DNA of 64,000 nt from Bacteroidaceae bacterium (GCA_017540585.1 JAFYAT010000023.1:1-64000); one strand, 5' to 3'; numbered from the stretch's first letter, positions 40,820 through 49,880 are shown. Numbers and translations are program-made. Notes: a model not told the origin generated them from the letters alone.

Positions 40820-42282
40820 AAGGATTCCTCATAACAGCCGCATCATCCAATAGCGGCAAGACAACAATAACGATGGGCATACTACGTGCACTCCGCAACA
40901 GGGGCTTACGGGTACAGCCATTCAAGTGCGGTCCTGACTACATCGACCCGATGTTCCACTCGATGGCATCGGGCAACGAATCCGTGAACCTCGACACATG
41001 GATGAGCGATGAGGAGCAGGTGCGTGAAACATTCCGTACCTACAGCAACGGTGCGGACATAAGCGTTGTGGAGGGAGTGATGGGATTGTACGACGGCTAC
41101 GACAAGTGGCACGGCAGCAGCGGAGAGATAGCCATGTTGCTCAACATGCCTGTCATCCTCGTAATCAACGCCAAGAGTGCCGCCTACTCCGTTGCACCAC
41201 TCATATATGGGTTTAAGAATTATAAAATACCCCAGCCAACGGACCCACCCCAGCCCTCCCTACAGGGAGGGGGCTTGAATAATGACAGTTCGTCACATTG
41301 TCGTTCGGAGTATCTTAGCCCCCTCCCTGTAGGGAGGGCTGGGGCGGGTCCCTTGGATCCTGTGGACCTGTCAGTAATCTTCAATATGGTCTCATCTGAG
41401 TCTCATTACCAATATCTGAAGCAAGCGTGTGAGGATGCAGGTGTCCCTTGCCTCGGCTACGTAGCCAAGAATCCCGACCTCGTTGTTCCAAGTCGCCACC
41501 TCGGACTTACCATCACAGCCAAGGAAGAGACAGAACGCCTCATCCAGCTTGCTGCCGAAGAGGTGGAAAAGCACGTGAATATAGATAAATTGCTACAAAA
41601 TGAAGCCCCCCACTCCCCAAAGGGGGCGGCTATACAGCATAAAGAAAAAAAGAGCAACGCTCCATTAAACATCCATAGCAAAGGGTGCGCTCTGTTCACG
41701 CCCCATTTGGGGGATGGGGGGCTTCTTATCGCCATTGCTCATGACGAGGCTTTCAACTTCACCTATCGTCATAACATAGACGTATTGAAGACGATGGGAG
41801 AGGTGCGTTTCTTCTCACCTATGCGCGATGAGGTATTGCCAGAATGCGACCTGCTCTATCTGCCTGGTGGCTATCCTGAGTTGTTTGCAGACACCCTTGC
41901 AAAGAATGAGCCTATGCGCCAAAGCATCAAGGAATATGCAGAGAGAGGTGGTCATATCTATGCCGAATGTGGAGGCTTCATGTACCTGTGCAATCGCATA
42001 GATGATGCACCTATGTGTGGTGTCTTTCCTTTCGAGGCAACGATGGAAGGTGCACGTCTGCACCTCGGCTATCGCATGATGGAACGTGACGGACACATCA
42101 TCAAGGGTCACGAGTTCCATTATTCATGTATAAAACCGATAGCTGAAATGCCAGAAGACGTAACAGTAGAACAAGGACAACGCTCGGCAAAGGGTACACC
42201 CGTTGACACTGCCATCTATCATTACAAGAACGTGACAGCAGGATATACCCATTGGTATTTCCGATTAGGGATGATTGTATAA
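40816..42282 (+). CDS. cbiA: Cobyrinate a,c-diamide synthase CbiA
   Basis: 488 residues. ATP- and glutamine-dependent amidation of the a and c side chains of cobyrinate. The N-terminal P-loop is AASSNSGKTTITMG (8-21), followed by PFKCGPDYIDPMFH and SVVEGVMGLYDG. The glutaminase half has LYLPGGYPELFADTLAKN and the nucleophile Cys in GHIYAECGGFMYLC, ending with HYKNVTAGYTHWYFR. Two different DNA elements are present in frame: type A at residues about 142-179, between IYGFKNYKIPQP and VDLSVIFNMV, and type B at about 263-303, between the two domains. Without them the protein would be about 410 residues, near an ordinary CbiA. Confidence 0.93.
   Translation: MKGFLITAASSNSGKTTITMGILRALRNRGLRVQPFKCGPDYIDPMFHSMASGNESVNLDTWMSDEEQVRETFRTYSNGADISVVEGVMGLYDGYDKWHGSSGEIAMLLNMPVILVINAKSAAYSVAPLIYGFKNYKIPQPTDPPQPSLQGGGLNNDSSSHCRSEYLSPLPVGRAGAGPLDPVDLSVIFNMVSSESHYQYLKQACEDAGVPCLGYVAKNPDLVVPSRHLGLTITAKEETERLIQLAAEEVEKHVNIDKLLQNEAPHSPKGAAIQHKEKKSNAPLNIHSKGCALFTPHLGDGGLLIAIAHDEAFNFTYRHNIDVLKTMGEVRFFSPMRDEVLPECDLLYLPGGYPELFADTLAKNEPMRQSIKEYAERGGHIYAECGGFMYLCNRIDDAPMCGVFPFEATMEGARLHLGYRMMERDGHIIKGHEFHYSCIKPIAEMPEDVTVEQGQRSAKGTPVDTAIYHYKNVTAGYTHWYFRLGMIV
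41241..41351. repeat. Type A palindromic element, complete copy in cbiA
   Basis: 111 bases, exactly 37 codons. The 35-base arms GGACCCACCCCAGCCCTCCC TACAGGGAGGGGGCT (41241-41275) and 41317-41351 are complementary with one mismatch; each arm also contains its own CCCTCCCTRYAGGGAGGG hairpin. The interior has ATGACAGTTCGTC and CGTTCGGAG, also present in the primase copy. Confidence 0.93.
41602..41725. repeat. Type B palindromic element in cbiA
   Basis: Ends GAAGCCCCCCACTCCCC (41602-41618) and GGGGGATGGGGGGCTTC (41709-41725) are complementary with one mismatch. The interior has AGAGCAACGCTCC and GGTGCGCTCTGTTCACG. The copy in the cbiJ-cbiD gene is homologous. Confidence 0.9.
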
Positions 42283-42340
42283 TTGCATCCCGATTGCACC
42301 TCCAAACGAATACTCGTCATCAGTACATTCCGTTATATAC

Positions 42341-42381
42341 AATATTAGCCGTCCGGATTCTTACTCCGAACGGCTAATATT
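42341..42381. terminator. Bidirectional terminator between cbiA and fimbrillin gene
   Basis: AATATTAGCCGT (42341-42352) and ACGGCTAATATT (42370-42381) are perfect complements, with CGGA/TCCG pairing inside. It sits between convergent genes. A diverged copy is at 59769-59803 with the same loop words. Confidence 0.8.
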
Positions 42382-42405
42382 ATGCATGACAGTCAGAAAG
42401 GATTA

Positions 42406-43971
42406 TCACTTGCAGACGGCACGGACAGAGCAGCCACACCAACGGTCGTCAAAACCATTATTGTACACCGAATACAAACTAAAGCGTATGGAGTGTGCCT
42501 GTTCGTTCTCGTATATGTCGAGCGAAGATGAGTAGTAGTTTCCCCAATTTGAACTATAGAATGTACCTGCTTCATAAGAACCTGCAGCAGGAAGAAAAAT
42601 ATGGGAATCAGAGAGTGTGTATTCGTATGAATGTGTACCAAAAGAATTTACTTTCTGTCCCTTGTCAGATGCAGACTTGGCTGCATATACGATATAACCT
42701 GCTACGTGTGAGTCGTTGTAATTTGATGTCCATACCCAGTAACAGTTGTTCATGAGTTCTTCCTGTTCTTCATAGGTTGGCATACGCCATGTTCCTCCCC
42801 AGTTCTGTATGGCGGCATCGTCCTCTGGGTCAAGAGTTGTTTTGTCATCGACTGTGTATGTCGAACTTGTGCAATACTTTGTCAAATAAGTTTCCTTACC
42901 ATTGCACCACTTGTATGAATACCAAGCGTATGTATTGTTGGCCTGTGGCTCAATCTCACCCCATGCGTAGTAATTGCCATAATCTGTTTCGCTTGTTGCA
43001 CCAACATTCATTGTCGCCCACTTAACAGACAAGCCGAGGTTAACGTATGCGTAGCCATTTTCATAGCCATCACCAAATGGAATGTATTTTGTAGATGTAG
43101 TAAAGCGATAAGCCTTACCAGCCTTGAACGTCTTGCCTTTGCAAGTTGCTGTATATGACTTATTGGCAGATGTTTTTGCAGTGAGAGTAAGATCGCCAGT
43201 CATTGTAGGCAGTACCGCAAGATAGAGAGTAAGCGTCTTGTTTGACGCAGTTGTACGGACATTTTTTAGAGAGAGAGTAACCGCCGAAGATTTCTCCTTT
43301 GATGTGACTTTACCTGTAGCTACATTCATGGTGGCAGATGTTGTCCACACACTGCTTCCGTTCACACTTGCAAGCGTGACGCTCTTCCAAGTTGCAGCTA
43401 CTGGCATGGTGAGATTAAGCTGTACAATAGAAACGACATGCTCGAAGTCGAACACAATCTCGGTATCCTTACCGCCAAGGTTCTTGAACGTTCCTCTTGT
43501 GGATGGTGCATACATATAGTCGTACTTCTTGCCGATGGTCTCAAGCGTTCCGTCCTGACCGGTAAGGTCAATAGGCACTTCCTTGTATGAAGTAGATGAA
43601 GGAAGCGAACCGTTGTAAGGTACGTATGCAGCATACGTATTGTTTTGACTTAGTTCCCATCCTGCTCCATCGAACGTAGCGTAATGGGCATCAGCACCAG
43701 CAGGTACACTGAGTGTACGCTTTGCCTGATTGTTGGAATATGGTTCAACAGGGAACACGCCCATTGCATCATAGTCCGCCCAAGAGAAATTGATTGACTT
43801 ATCCGATGACGTAAGCAATGTACGTGTGTCGTCATCGAACTCGAAAGGATGGCTCTGTACAGTTACCTTCTGTATCTCATCACCAGTAATACCGTTTGCT
43901 GTCTCTGCCAGTTCAGACGAACAGGCAGTGAGCATAGTCAAAGGAATAAGAGTAAACGCTATATTCTTCAT
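42406..43971 (-). CDS. Fimbrillin-like lipoprotein with FISUMP C-terminal domain
   Basis: 521 residues. The signal peptide ends in a lipobox (PLTMLTAC, Cys at 17). Residues 40-290 follow the fimbrillin/Mfa-like pattern (SINFSWADYDAMGVFPVEPY, GWELSQNNTYAAYVPY, IVFDFEHVVSIVQLNLTMP, FKAGKAYRFTTS). The last 220 residues resemble the Fibrobacter succinogenes major paralogous domain: YAYVNLGLSVKWATMNVGAT, YYAWGEIEP, WGGTWRMPTYEEQEELMNNC, HIFLPAAGS and a terminal WCGCSVRAVCK. It is likely a surface-anchored adhesin or pilus-associated protein. A remnant with the same C-terminus lies at 59883-60090. Confidence 0.85.
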   Translation of the reverse strand: MKNIAFTLIPLTMLTACSSELAETANGITGDEIQKVTVQSHPFEFDDDTRTLLTSSDKSINFSWADYDAMGVFPVEPYSNNQAKRTLSVPAGADAHYATFDGAGWELSQNNTYAAYVPYNGSLPSSTSYKEVPIDLTGQDGTLETIGKKYDYMYAPSTRGTFKNLGGKDTEIVFDFEHVVSIVQLNLTMPVAATWKSVTLASVNGSSVWTTSATMNVATGKVTSKEKSSAVTLSLKNVRTTASNKTLTLYLAVLPTMTGDLTLTAKTSANKSYTATCKGKTFKAGKAYRFTTSTKYIPFGDGYENGYAYVNLGLSVKWATMNVGATSETDYGNYYAWGEIEPQANNTYAWYSYKWCNGKETYLTKYCTSSTYTVDDKTTLDPEDDAAIQNWGGTWRMPTYEEQEELMNNCYWVWTSNYNDSHVAGYIVYAAKSASDKGQKVNSFGTHSYEYTLSDSHIFLPAAGSYEAGTFYSSNWGNYYSSSLDIYENEQAHSIRFSLYSVYNNGFDDRWCGCSVRAVCK

Positions 43972-44151
43972 ATTGTTTTGAATTTTTCAAGTTAGTTGTT
44001 CCTTCCCGTCCGTCCAACATTATGTCTCCGTCACAAAAAAGGTAACACAAAGGTATGAAAGTATTCCCATACCACCAAATATCTGGCCACATTTTTTTCT
44101 TACTGAACACGTTGCCTTGGTCGGCAAACAGAAACACTCTTTCTTTTTAAA

Positions 44152-44460
44152 GAACCCGCCGCCGAGGGCGGCTAAATGCGCAATCTACGCAATCTTTAAG
44201 CCAATCTTTACAATCTTATTTTTTGCACTAAAGTGCCCATTAGAAAAACAGTCAAGAACCTTTAGCTCGGCGAAGCCAAACAGAACAAAAACAAGAAAAA
44301 ACATGTTTTCTTTGGTTTTTCTAATTGGCCGCTTGGCGGCATAACATTATCAAGATGCTAAGATTAAAAAAATGCTAAGATTACTTCCCTACGGTCAGTG
44401 AGAAAAGTTGGCCTAAAGATTGCGTAGATTGCGCATTTAGCCCTCGAAGAGGGCGGGTTC
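44152..44460. repeat. Composite palindromic repeat, copy 3 (reversed)
   Basis: 309 bases bounded by GAACCCGCC (44152-44160) and GGCGGGTTC (44452-44460). It contains TAAATGCGCAATCTACGCAATC near the left end and its complement near the right end, plus the core (44223-44340, reversed relative to 307-416) with an extra segment around 44252-44276. A piece of type D sequence (TTACTTCCCTACGGTCAGTGAG) lies at about 44381-44402. No ORF. Confidence 0.85.
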
Positions 44461-44568
44461 TAAAAAACAACCGACCAAGGCTATGTGTAAAAGGAAAAGA
44501 GGATGTGCCAAGGCACACCCTCTTCTTCATTCGTTCTTGTTCAAATATATTCCTGTTCTGTGTATAAC

Positions 44569-44697
44569 TTAGTTCTCAGGCCTTACTGTGTCGTTGTCGA
44601 TGATGTACTTATGAGTGCTGCGGCTATGACGTGTCTTAGAGTAAGTAGAGAACACGAAAGAGAACACAAATACCTGTGCAATAATATATCCTACCAT
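44569..44697 (-). CDS. Small hypothetical membrane-associated protein
   Basis: 42 residues: MVGYIIAQVFVFSFVFSTYS followed by a basic, His-rich tail (KTRHSRSTHKYIID). One hydrophobic N-terminal segment. It has its own promoter box, TATCTTTG, on the minus strand at 44734-44741, 36 bases before the start, which favours a real gene. Function unknown. Confidence 0.5.
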   Translation of the reverse strand: MVGYIIAQVFVFSFVFSTYSKTRHSRSTHKYIIDNDTVRPEN

Positions 44698-44733
44698 AAT
44701 GCTTGAATTTAAGTTATGATTATTTTTTCGCTG

Positions 44734-44919
44734 CAAAGATATGGCGAATACACGGACGGAGAAACGAAAAACAATAGAATGTCACGATAGCGTCAATCGG
44801 TGTTCATAATCGGTTTTCACGATAGCTGAAATATTGTTTGCCATCGCTTTTATAGATAGCAACTATTGAAGAAAACATAAATAAGTGATAGCCCATTCGG
44901 AAAAAAGTGCATAACTTTG
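44734..44919. promoter_or_regulatory. Divergent promoters
   Basis: Minus strand TATCTTTG at 44734-44741 for the small gene; plus strand TAACTTTG at 44912-44919 for the LysR gene, 57 bases before its ATG. Between them the repeated words CACGATAG-C (near 44783 and 44818) could bind the LysR protein. Nothing else is seen. Confidence 0.5.
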
Positions 44920-44976
44920 CAGTGCTTTTAGGATAATTATACGCATTAAACGGTAGGTAGTTTGTAATATTGTAAT

Positions 44977-45879
44977 ATGGAACTTCGACAACTAAAATAT
45001 TTCACTCGTGTAGCAGAGTTAATGAACTTCAGCGAAGCCTCACGACAACTTCACATAACGCAGAGCACCCTCTCGCAACAGATAAGGCAACTGGAGGCAG
45101 AATTAGGCGTGGAACTGTTCATACGCGATTCGCACCACGTACGACTGACAGACATAGGCGAGGCATTCCTGCCAGAGGCACGCAGGACAATATCGGCAGC
45201 CGAGACATGCTACTCACGCATACAGGACGTCAAGGGACTTGAGGTGGGCGAACTGAACATCGGTTCGACATACACGTTCCTGCCATTGCTCAAGGAGACG
45301 GTGCTCGACTTCTACAAGACACACCCAAAGATAAAGATAAACCTCTACTGCCACTCGATGGAGACGCTCATGAAGATGGTGAACGAGGAGAAGATAGACG
45401 TGGCACTGTCATACAAACCTAACGAGAGCTACCCCGGTATCGACTCACACATACTGTTTGACAACCGCCTCGTGGTGGCAGTGAGTGAGACAAACCCCAT
45501 TGCCAAGAAGTCAAGCATACGACTGCCAGAACTTGAAGGACTGCCACTCGCCATGCCTGCCAAGGGACTACAGGCACGCAACTGCTTCGACCGTCTCGTA
45601 TGCGGACAGGATTACCGCTTCAACGTGAAGCTGGAAGTGAACGAGGTGAACCTCCTTCTCGACATCGTGCGCGAGAGCAACATGGCAACGGTCATCAGTC
45701 ACGCTACAGTAGCACGCGTACCAGGACTCAAGGCACTTACGCTCGACACCCAGGGCACATCCATGGAAGGTGCCTTCAACGTAAGGAAGGGAGCATATAT
45801 GAAATTAGCGACCAAAGAGTTCCTGCGCCTGCTGTGCGAGAACAAATCGTACAGCATGGCGCTCATGGAACTGTTCTGA
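44977..45879 (+). CDS. LysR family transcriptional regulator
   Basis: 300 residues. The N-terminal winged helix is canonical (MELRQLKYFTRVAELMNFSE, ASRQLHITQSTLSQQIRQLE, LGVELFIRDSHHVRLTDIGE). The effector domain follows (GELNIGSTYTFLPLLKETVL, KIDVALSYKP, GLPLAMP). It lies 114 bases before, and co-oriented with, a YidE/AspT-type transporter gene, so it may control that gene in response to its substrate. The sequence is GC-rich in this gene relative to the spacers, with no frame defects. Confidence 0.92.
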   Translation: MELRQLKYFTRVAELMNFSEASRQLHITQSTLSQQIRQLEAELGVELFIRDSHHVRLTDIGEAFLPEARRTISAAETCYSRIQDVKGLEVGELNIGSTYTFLPLLKETVLDFYKTHPKIKINLYCHSMETLMKMVNEEKIDVALSYKPNESYPGIDSHILFDNRLVVAVSETNPIAKKSSIRLPELEGLPLAMPAKGLQARNCFDRLVCGQDYRFNVKLEVNEVNLLLDIVRESNMATVISHATVARVPGLKALTLDTQGTSMEGAFNVRKGAYMKLATKEFLRLLCENKSYSMALMELF

Positions 45880-45993
45880 CTTGCATCTGTCATTCTTTCT
45901 GATGCAAGAGTTAAAAGTTAAAAATTAAAAGTTAAAAGTTAGAGATTACAAACTGATAAAAATCTCACAACTCATAATTCACAACTCATAAAA

Positions 45994-47670
45994 ATGTGGT
46001 TCTATAATCTCTTTATGGGAACGGGAGTGGCTCACTCCGTACTTCTCATAGCACTCACAATAGCATTCGGCCTTGCTCTCAGCAGAGTCAAGATAGCAGG
46101 AATATCATTAGGTGTCACATGGGTTCTGTTCGTAGGAATACTTGCAAGCCACTTCGGCCTTGTACTCGACCCTGAGACGTCGCACTTCGTCAAGGAGTTC
46201 GGCCTCATACTCTTCATCTACAGCATCGGTATGCAGGTGGGACCTGGATTCTTCTCATCATTCAAGCAGGGAGGAGTGTCGCTCAACATCCTTGCCACAT
46301 CGCTCGTACTGCTCGGCAGCATCACGGCATTCGTCATCCACGTCATCACAGGCGAGAGCCTTGAGGCAATGATTGGCGTACTCTATGGTGCCGTGACAAA
46401 CACCCCGGGACTCGGTGCGGCGCAGCAGACATTCAGCGACATGAACAATGGTGAGACAAACTCCATCTTTGCTCAGGGTTACGCCGTGGCTTACCCACTC
46501 GGTGTCGTCGGAATCATCCTCAGCATCATCCTCACACGCTACATCTTCAAGATTAACTTTGAGAAGGAACAGGAACTCTATAACAAGAACAACTTCAGCG
46601 AGGACTCACAGGTAAGAGGCGTCACACTCACCGTGACCAACGAAGCTGTGGCTGGACGCACCATTAAGGAACTGCACGAACTTGCAGGCAAGAAGGTGGT
46701 AACAACACGTCTCATGCACCGTCAATCAAACGACGTAGAACTGGCAACCGAAGACACACGCCTCGAAATGGGCGACCGCCTCTACATCGTAGCCAAGCCT
46801 GCCGACATTGAGACATACAAGGTGCTGCTCGGCACTGACCACTCAGATGCTGACAACGCCATGCTCGAAGGCGAAGAGAAGAACAGCCTCGTATCCGAAC
46901 GCCTCATCGTGACCAACACGTCACTTCAGGGCAAGCGTCTCTCTGACCTTGACCTCAACAATACGTTCCACGTAAACATCAGTCGTGTGCGCCGTAGCGG
47001 CATCGACATTGTGGCTCACTCTTCCGTAGTGCTCCAGATTGGTGACCGTCTGACAGTGGTGGGTACTCAGGACAACGTGAACAAAGTAGAAAAACTCCTC
47101 GGCAACTCTGTCAAGCGACTTGACGAGCCACAGTTGTTCACCATCTTCATCGGTATAGCCCTCGGCGTACTGCTCGGCTCATTACCTATATTCTTCCCAG
47201 GAATGCCTGTACCAGTGAAACTGGGACTTGCAGGCGGCCCTCTCATCGTGTCAATCCTCGTGAGCTGCTACGGCCCTAAGTTCCATCTCGTGACCTACAG
47301 CACAACATCAGCCAACCTCCTCATGCGTGAGATAGGCATCTGTCTCTTCATGGCATCAGTAGGATTGGGAGCCGGTGTCGGATTTGTCGATACCGTCCTC
47401 CACGGTGGCTACTGGTGGGTACTCTACGGATTCATCATCACATTCCTCCCATGTATGATTGTGGCAGTCATGGCACGTCTCGTGTTCCACAAGAGCTACT
47501 TCACCATTGCAGGAATGATAAGCGGTGCCACAACCGACCCTCCAGCACTTGCATACTCCAACAGCATCTGCGGTAACGACCAGGCATCCATCGCCTACTC
47601 TACCGTCTATCCGCTCACGATGTTCCTCCGCGTCCTCGTGGCACAGATACTCGTGCTGCTGGCATTGTAA
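45994..47670 (+). CDS. AspT/YidE/YbjL family transporter with TrkA-C domains
   Basis: 558 residues. Two membrane halves (residues about 1-180 and 380-558) with the duplicated pattern LFIYSIGMQVGPGFFSSF and LFMASVGLGAGVGFVDTV, and GAVTNTPGLGAAQQTF / GATTDPPALAYSNSI. Two cytoplasmic RCK_C domains lie between (LTVTNEAVAGRTIKELHEL, and LIVTNTSLQGKRLSDLDLNN). Members exchange amino acids such as aspartate and alanine or mediate other anion transport; substrate unknown. It follows a LysR gene and an AT-rich spacer of reiterated AAAAGTTAAAA words, and ends in a strong terminator. Confidence 0.88.
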   Translation: MWFYNLFMGTGVAHSVLLIALTIAFGLALSRVKIAGISLGVTWVLFVGILASHFGLVLDPETSHFVKEFGLILFIYSIGMQVGPGFFSSFKQGGVSLNILATSLVLLGSITAFVIHVITGESLEAMIGVLYGAVTNTPGLGAAQQTFSDMNNGETNSIFAQGYAVAYPLGVVGIILSIILTRYIFKINFEKEQELYNKNNFSEDSQVRGVTLTVTNEAVAGRTIKELHELAGKKVVTTRLMHRQSNDVELATEDTRLEMGDRLYIVAKPADIETYKVLLGTDHSDADNAMLEGEEKNSLVSERLIVTNTSLQGKRLSDLDLNNTFHVNISRVRRSGIDIVAHSSVVLQIGDRLTVVGTQDNVNKVEKLLGNSVKRLDEPQLFTIFIGIALGVLLGSLPIFFPGMPVPVKLGLAGGPLIVSILVSCYGPKFHLVTYSTTSANLLMREIGICLFMASVGLGAGVGFVDTVLHGGYWWVLYGFIITFLPCMIVAVMARLVFHKSYFTIAGMISGATTDPPALAYSNSICGNDQASIAYSTVYPLTMFLRVLVAQILVLLAL

Positions 47671-47710
47671 TGGATATAATAGTTTTTAGACATACAAAAA
47701 ATAGAAAAAG

Positions 47711-47749
47711 AACCGTCATCGGGCAGTGATGCCAGATGACGGTTCGCAT
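47711..47749 (+). terminator. Terminator of the transporter gene
   Basis: AACCGTCATC (47711-47720) and GATGACGGTT (47735-47744), perfect complements, followed by CGCATTTTTAC. Confidence 0.8.
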
Positions 47750-47785
47750 TTTTACAACACCATATAATGTATGAAGAATTATAAT

Positions 47786-47856
47786 CCGGAGGCCGCCCCG
47801 TTACTTCCCTGCGGTCAGTGAGATCGCTTCGCTAAGTTTGGGGGATGGGGGGCTAA
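47786..47856. repeat. Type D element, copy 2
   Basis: GGCCGCCCCGTTACTTCCCT through GGGGGATGGGGGGCTAA. Its right border, read on the minus strand, starts TTAGCCCCCC and its TAG is the stop codon of the 47853-49169 gene. Confidence 0.9.
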
Positions 47857-49169
47857 TAATTCACGTCACGAAGATGAACCTTGATGACCTTATCCTTGGT
47901 CGTCTCAGGGAGGAACGTCATACGCTGAATGATGTCAGGATGCTGCTCCACGGCACGCTTTATCTTGGAAAGCATAGGACGACGGATTTCGGAGTTAGTG
48001 ATATCCGGTGCCACCTCACGACTTGCAAGAGAGAGATAAACGTCTTCAAAGCGTCGCTGTGCCTCACCAAGGTACTTGATATCCGCTGCATTATTAGCAC
48101 TCACGTTGAAACCGCCATAACGCTTTGTCTCATTGATGAGGAACACATAGAATGCTGATTCCTTTGGACCTATCTCAAGCGGTGTCTCTGTATCACCATT
48201 GATGGTGTGGGTGACAACAGTCAAGACATTCTTATGATTGTAAGGATGTACGAGCAACTTGCTACTTGCACCCTGACGGTAGGTCATGAGGTCGAAAAGT
48301 GTACGGTAGAAACCTGAATACACAAAGCAATCCTCTGTCATCACGGCATTGCGTATAACAAACGAAGACGAATTCTGGTAACCCATGAAGCGTGTCAGCA
48401 TCTCGTCAATATGATGCAACACATCGTGATGTAAAGGTACGATGAGATAATGAATCATCATCGTCGTAGCCGACATTGACGAACCTACACGAATGACATA
48501 CGATGGTTCATTGAGTTCATGCTCAAAACCAAGGGTGCCGATGACAAGTTCACGGAACAGCGTCTCAGTAGTCATCTGTCGCATTGACTCCACAATGGCA
48601 TCAGTACTCTTATCACTCTGAGAAGGCGACATGTAGTAAATCATGTCATGAAGCAGGTTGCCAGCAGAAGCCAGGTGCTCCAACATCTTAGGCAAATACA
48701 CAAAGTCGAAGTCACCCACCTTGAAGGCATTGACCATTGACGTATAATTCTGCGATATGTACTGGTTCAGGTTCTCATTGAATCCATTCTCCACAAACAA
48801 CACCTGATTACTGCTTAGCATCACATCGCTGCTTGGCACGGACACAAGCGTTGCTGACTTATCACCACTGAGACATTCATGGCAGGCAAGCAACAATAGT
48901 GCCTCCTCACGGCAGCATGAACCATCGGAAAGACTCAACTGTACTACCTCGTCGATGAACGTAGCCAACTGCCGTACAGGCATGGTTCGTATTTCGTTGA
49001 AAGCCTCTGCAAGCGTCATTGCCATCGACTGCTCGCGCAACTCGTTGGTGATTTCGTACTTGGTACACATGTTCCTGACGAAAGTTATCTCGTCTGTAGA
49101 GATTAGCTCGTCTGCCTTCATCATATCATATATGATTCTGTATATGCTCTGTCTTGAAATGTCTCGCAT
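47853..49169 (-). CDS. Hypothetical protein with possible TerB-like N-terminus
   Basis: 438 residues, soluble, acidic. The first 110 residues (MRDISRQSIYRIIYDMMKAD, EITFVRNMCTKYEI, SMAMTLAEAFNEIRTM, DEVVQLSLSDGSCCREEALL) have the helical layout of TerB-like domains, including the paired D-G/S-EE turns. The rest has mixed strands and helices (VIRVGSSMSATTMMIHYLIV; LLVHPYNHKNVLTVVTHTIN) with no recognised domain. The C-terminus (MLSKIKRAVEQHPDIIQRMTF) could be a small helical module. Its stop codon belongs to a type D repeat. The TerB idea is weak. Confidence 0.7.
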   Translation of the reverse strand: MRDISRQSIYRIIYDMMKADELISTDEITFVRNMCTKYEITNELREQSMAMTLAEAFNEIRTMPVRQLATFIDEVVQLSLSDGSCCREEALLLLACHECLSGDKSATLVSVPSSDVMLSSNQVLFVENGFNENLNQYISQNYTSMVNAFKVGDFDFVYLPKMLEHLASAGNLLHDMIYYMSPSQSDKSTDAIVESMRQMTTETLFRELVIGTLGFEHELNEPSYVIRVGSSMSATTMMIHYLIVPLHHDVLHHIDEMLTRFMGYQNSSSFVIRNAVMTEDCFVYSGFYRTLFDLMTYRQGASSKLLVHPYNHKNVLTVVTHTINGDTETPLEIGPKESAFYVFLINETKRYGGFNVSANNAADIKYLGEAQRRFEDVYLSLASREVAPDITNSEIRRPMLSKIKRAVEQHPDIIQRMTFLPETTKDKVIKVHLRDVNY

Positions 49170-49452
49170 GGTTCGTGAGTTTGTAAGTTTGTAAGTTTGT
49201 GAGTTTTTAAGTTTTTATGTTTTTAAGTTTATTAGTTTTTTTGTTTGGGAACTTATCGGTTCTATAGTTTGCAGGTACATCAGATGTGGGCAATCATTGT
49301 GTCATTCAGAAACGAAAATTTAGGAAACTAAAGAAATCATCCCTCCATATCTATGCTTTCAACCTATGGCAACATGCATATTGTAAGCATAAAATTTCAA
49401 GGCACATGCAATTTCTTTAATTCCCTAAATCCATATTGTATAAATATGTACA
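49170..49452. repeat. Low-complexity words and a 20-bp inverted repeat pair
   Basis: Starts with GTTTGTAAGTTTGTAAGTTT-like words (49177-49250). ATTTAGGAAACTAAAGAAAT (49318-49337) and ATTTCTTTAATTCCCTAAAT (49411-49430) are near-complements 73 bases apart. No gene is seen. Confidence 0.55.
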
Positions 49453-49665
49453 TCAGTTGAATGGGAATGAACGCTCACGAGCATCAAATCCACCATTTTT
49501 ACCTGGGTCAGTGATTGGCTGATTACTGATTGGGATATTATAATATCCTAAGTCTTCACGAGGATTAACATGTGCACTCTTTGTACTACCACTTCCTGCC
49601 AATATTGATGTTCTGATTCTTGGGGCTTTTACTTCAGCCATAGGCCTACTATATTCCTTCTTCAT
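49453..49665 (-). CDS. Small protein of the YxxPxxxV...LAGS type
   Basis: 70 residues from the ATG at 49663-49665: MKKEYSRPMAEVKAPRIRTS, then ILAGSGSTKSAH, a Pro/Asn/Gly-rich tail and FPFN at the end. It shares the head pattern with the product of 25147-25350. No signal peptide. The promoter box TAACTTTG on the minus strand at 49775-49782 gives a leader of about 100 bases. Function unknown. Confidence 0.6.
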   Translation of the reverse strand: MKKEYSRPMAEVKAPRIRTSILAGSGSTKSAHVNPREDLGYYNIPISNQPITDPGKNGGFDARERSFPFN

Positions 49666-49880
49666 AATCAATAATAATTTTGTTCTACTTGTCTTGTTCA
49701 AATAATATAAGACAGCATTCTATACATTACATGTTCTAACAATGCTGTTTTACAATCTTTTTCTATTTCGGCTGCAAAGTTACGTATATTTTATTTGCCA
49801 CACGTTATATTTTCCTTTTTTTTTGCTCTAAAGGCACAAAATGAGCATGTTCTATGACTTATATCATGAACCTTTGTTCT

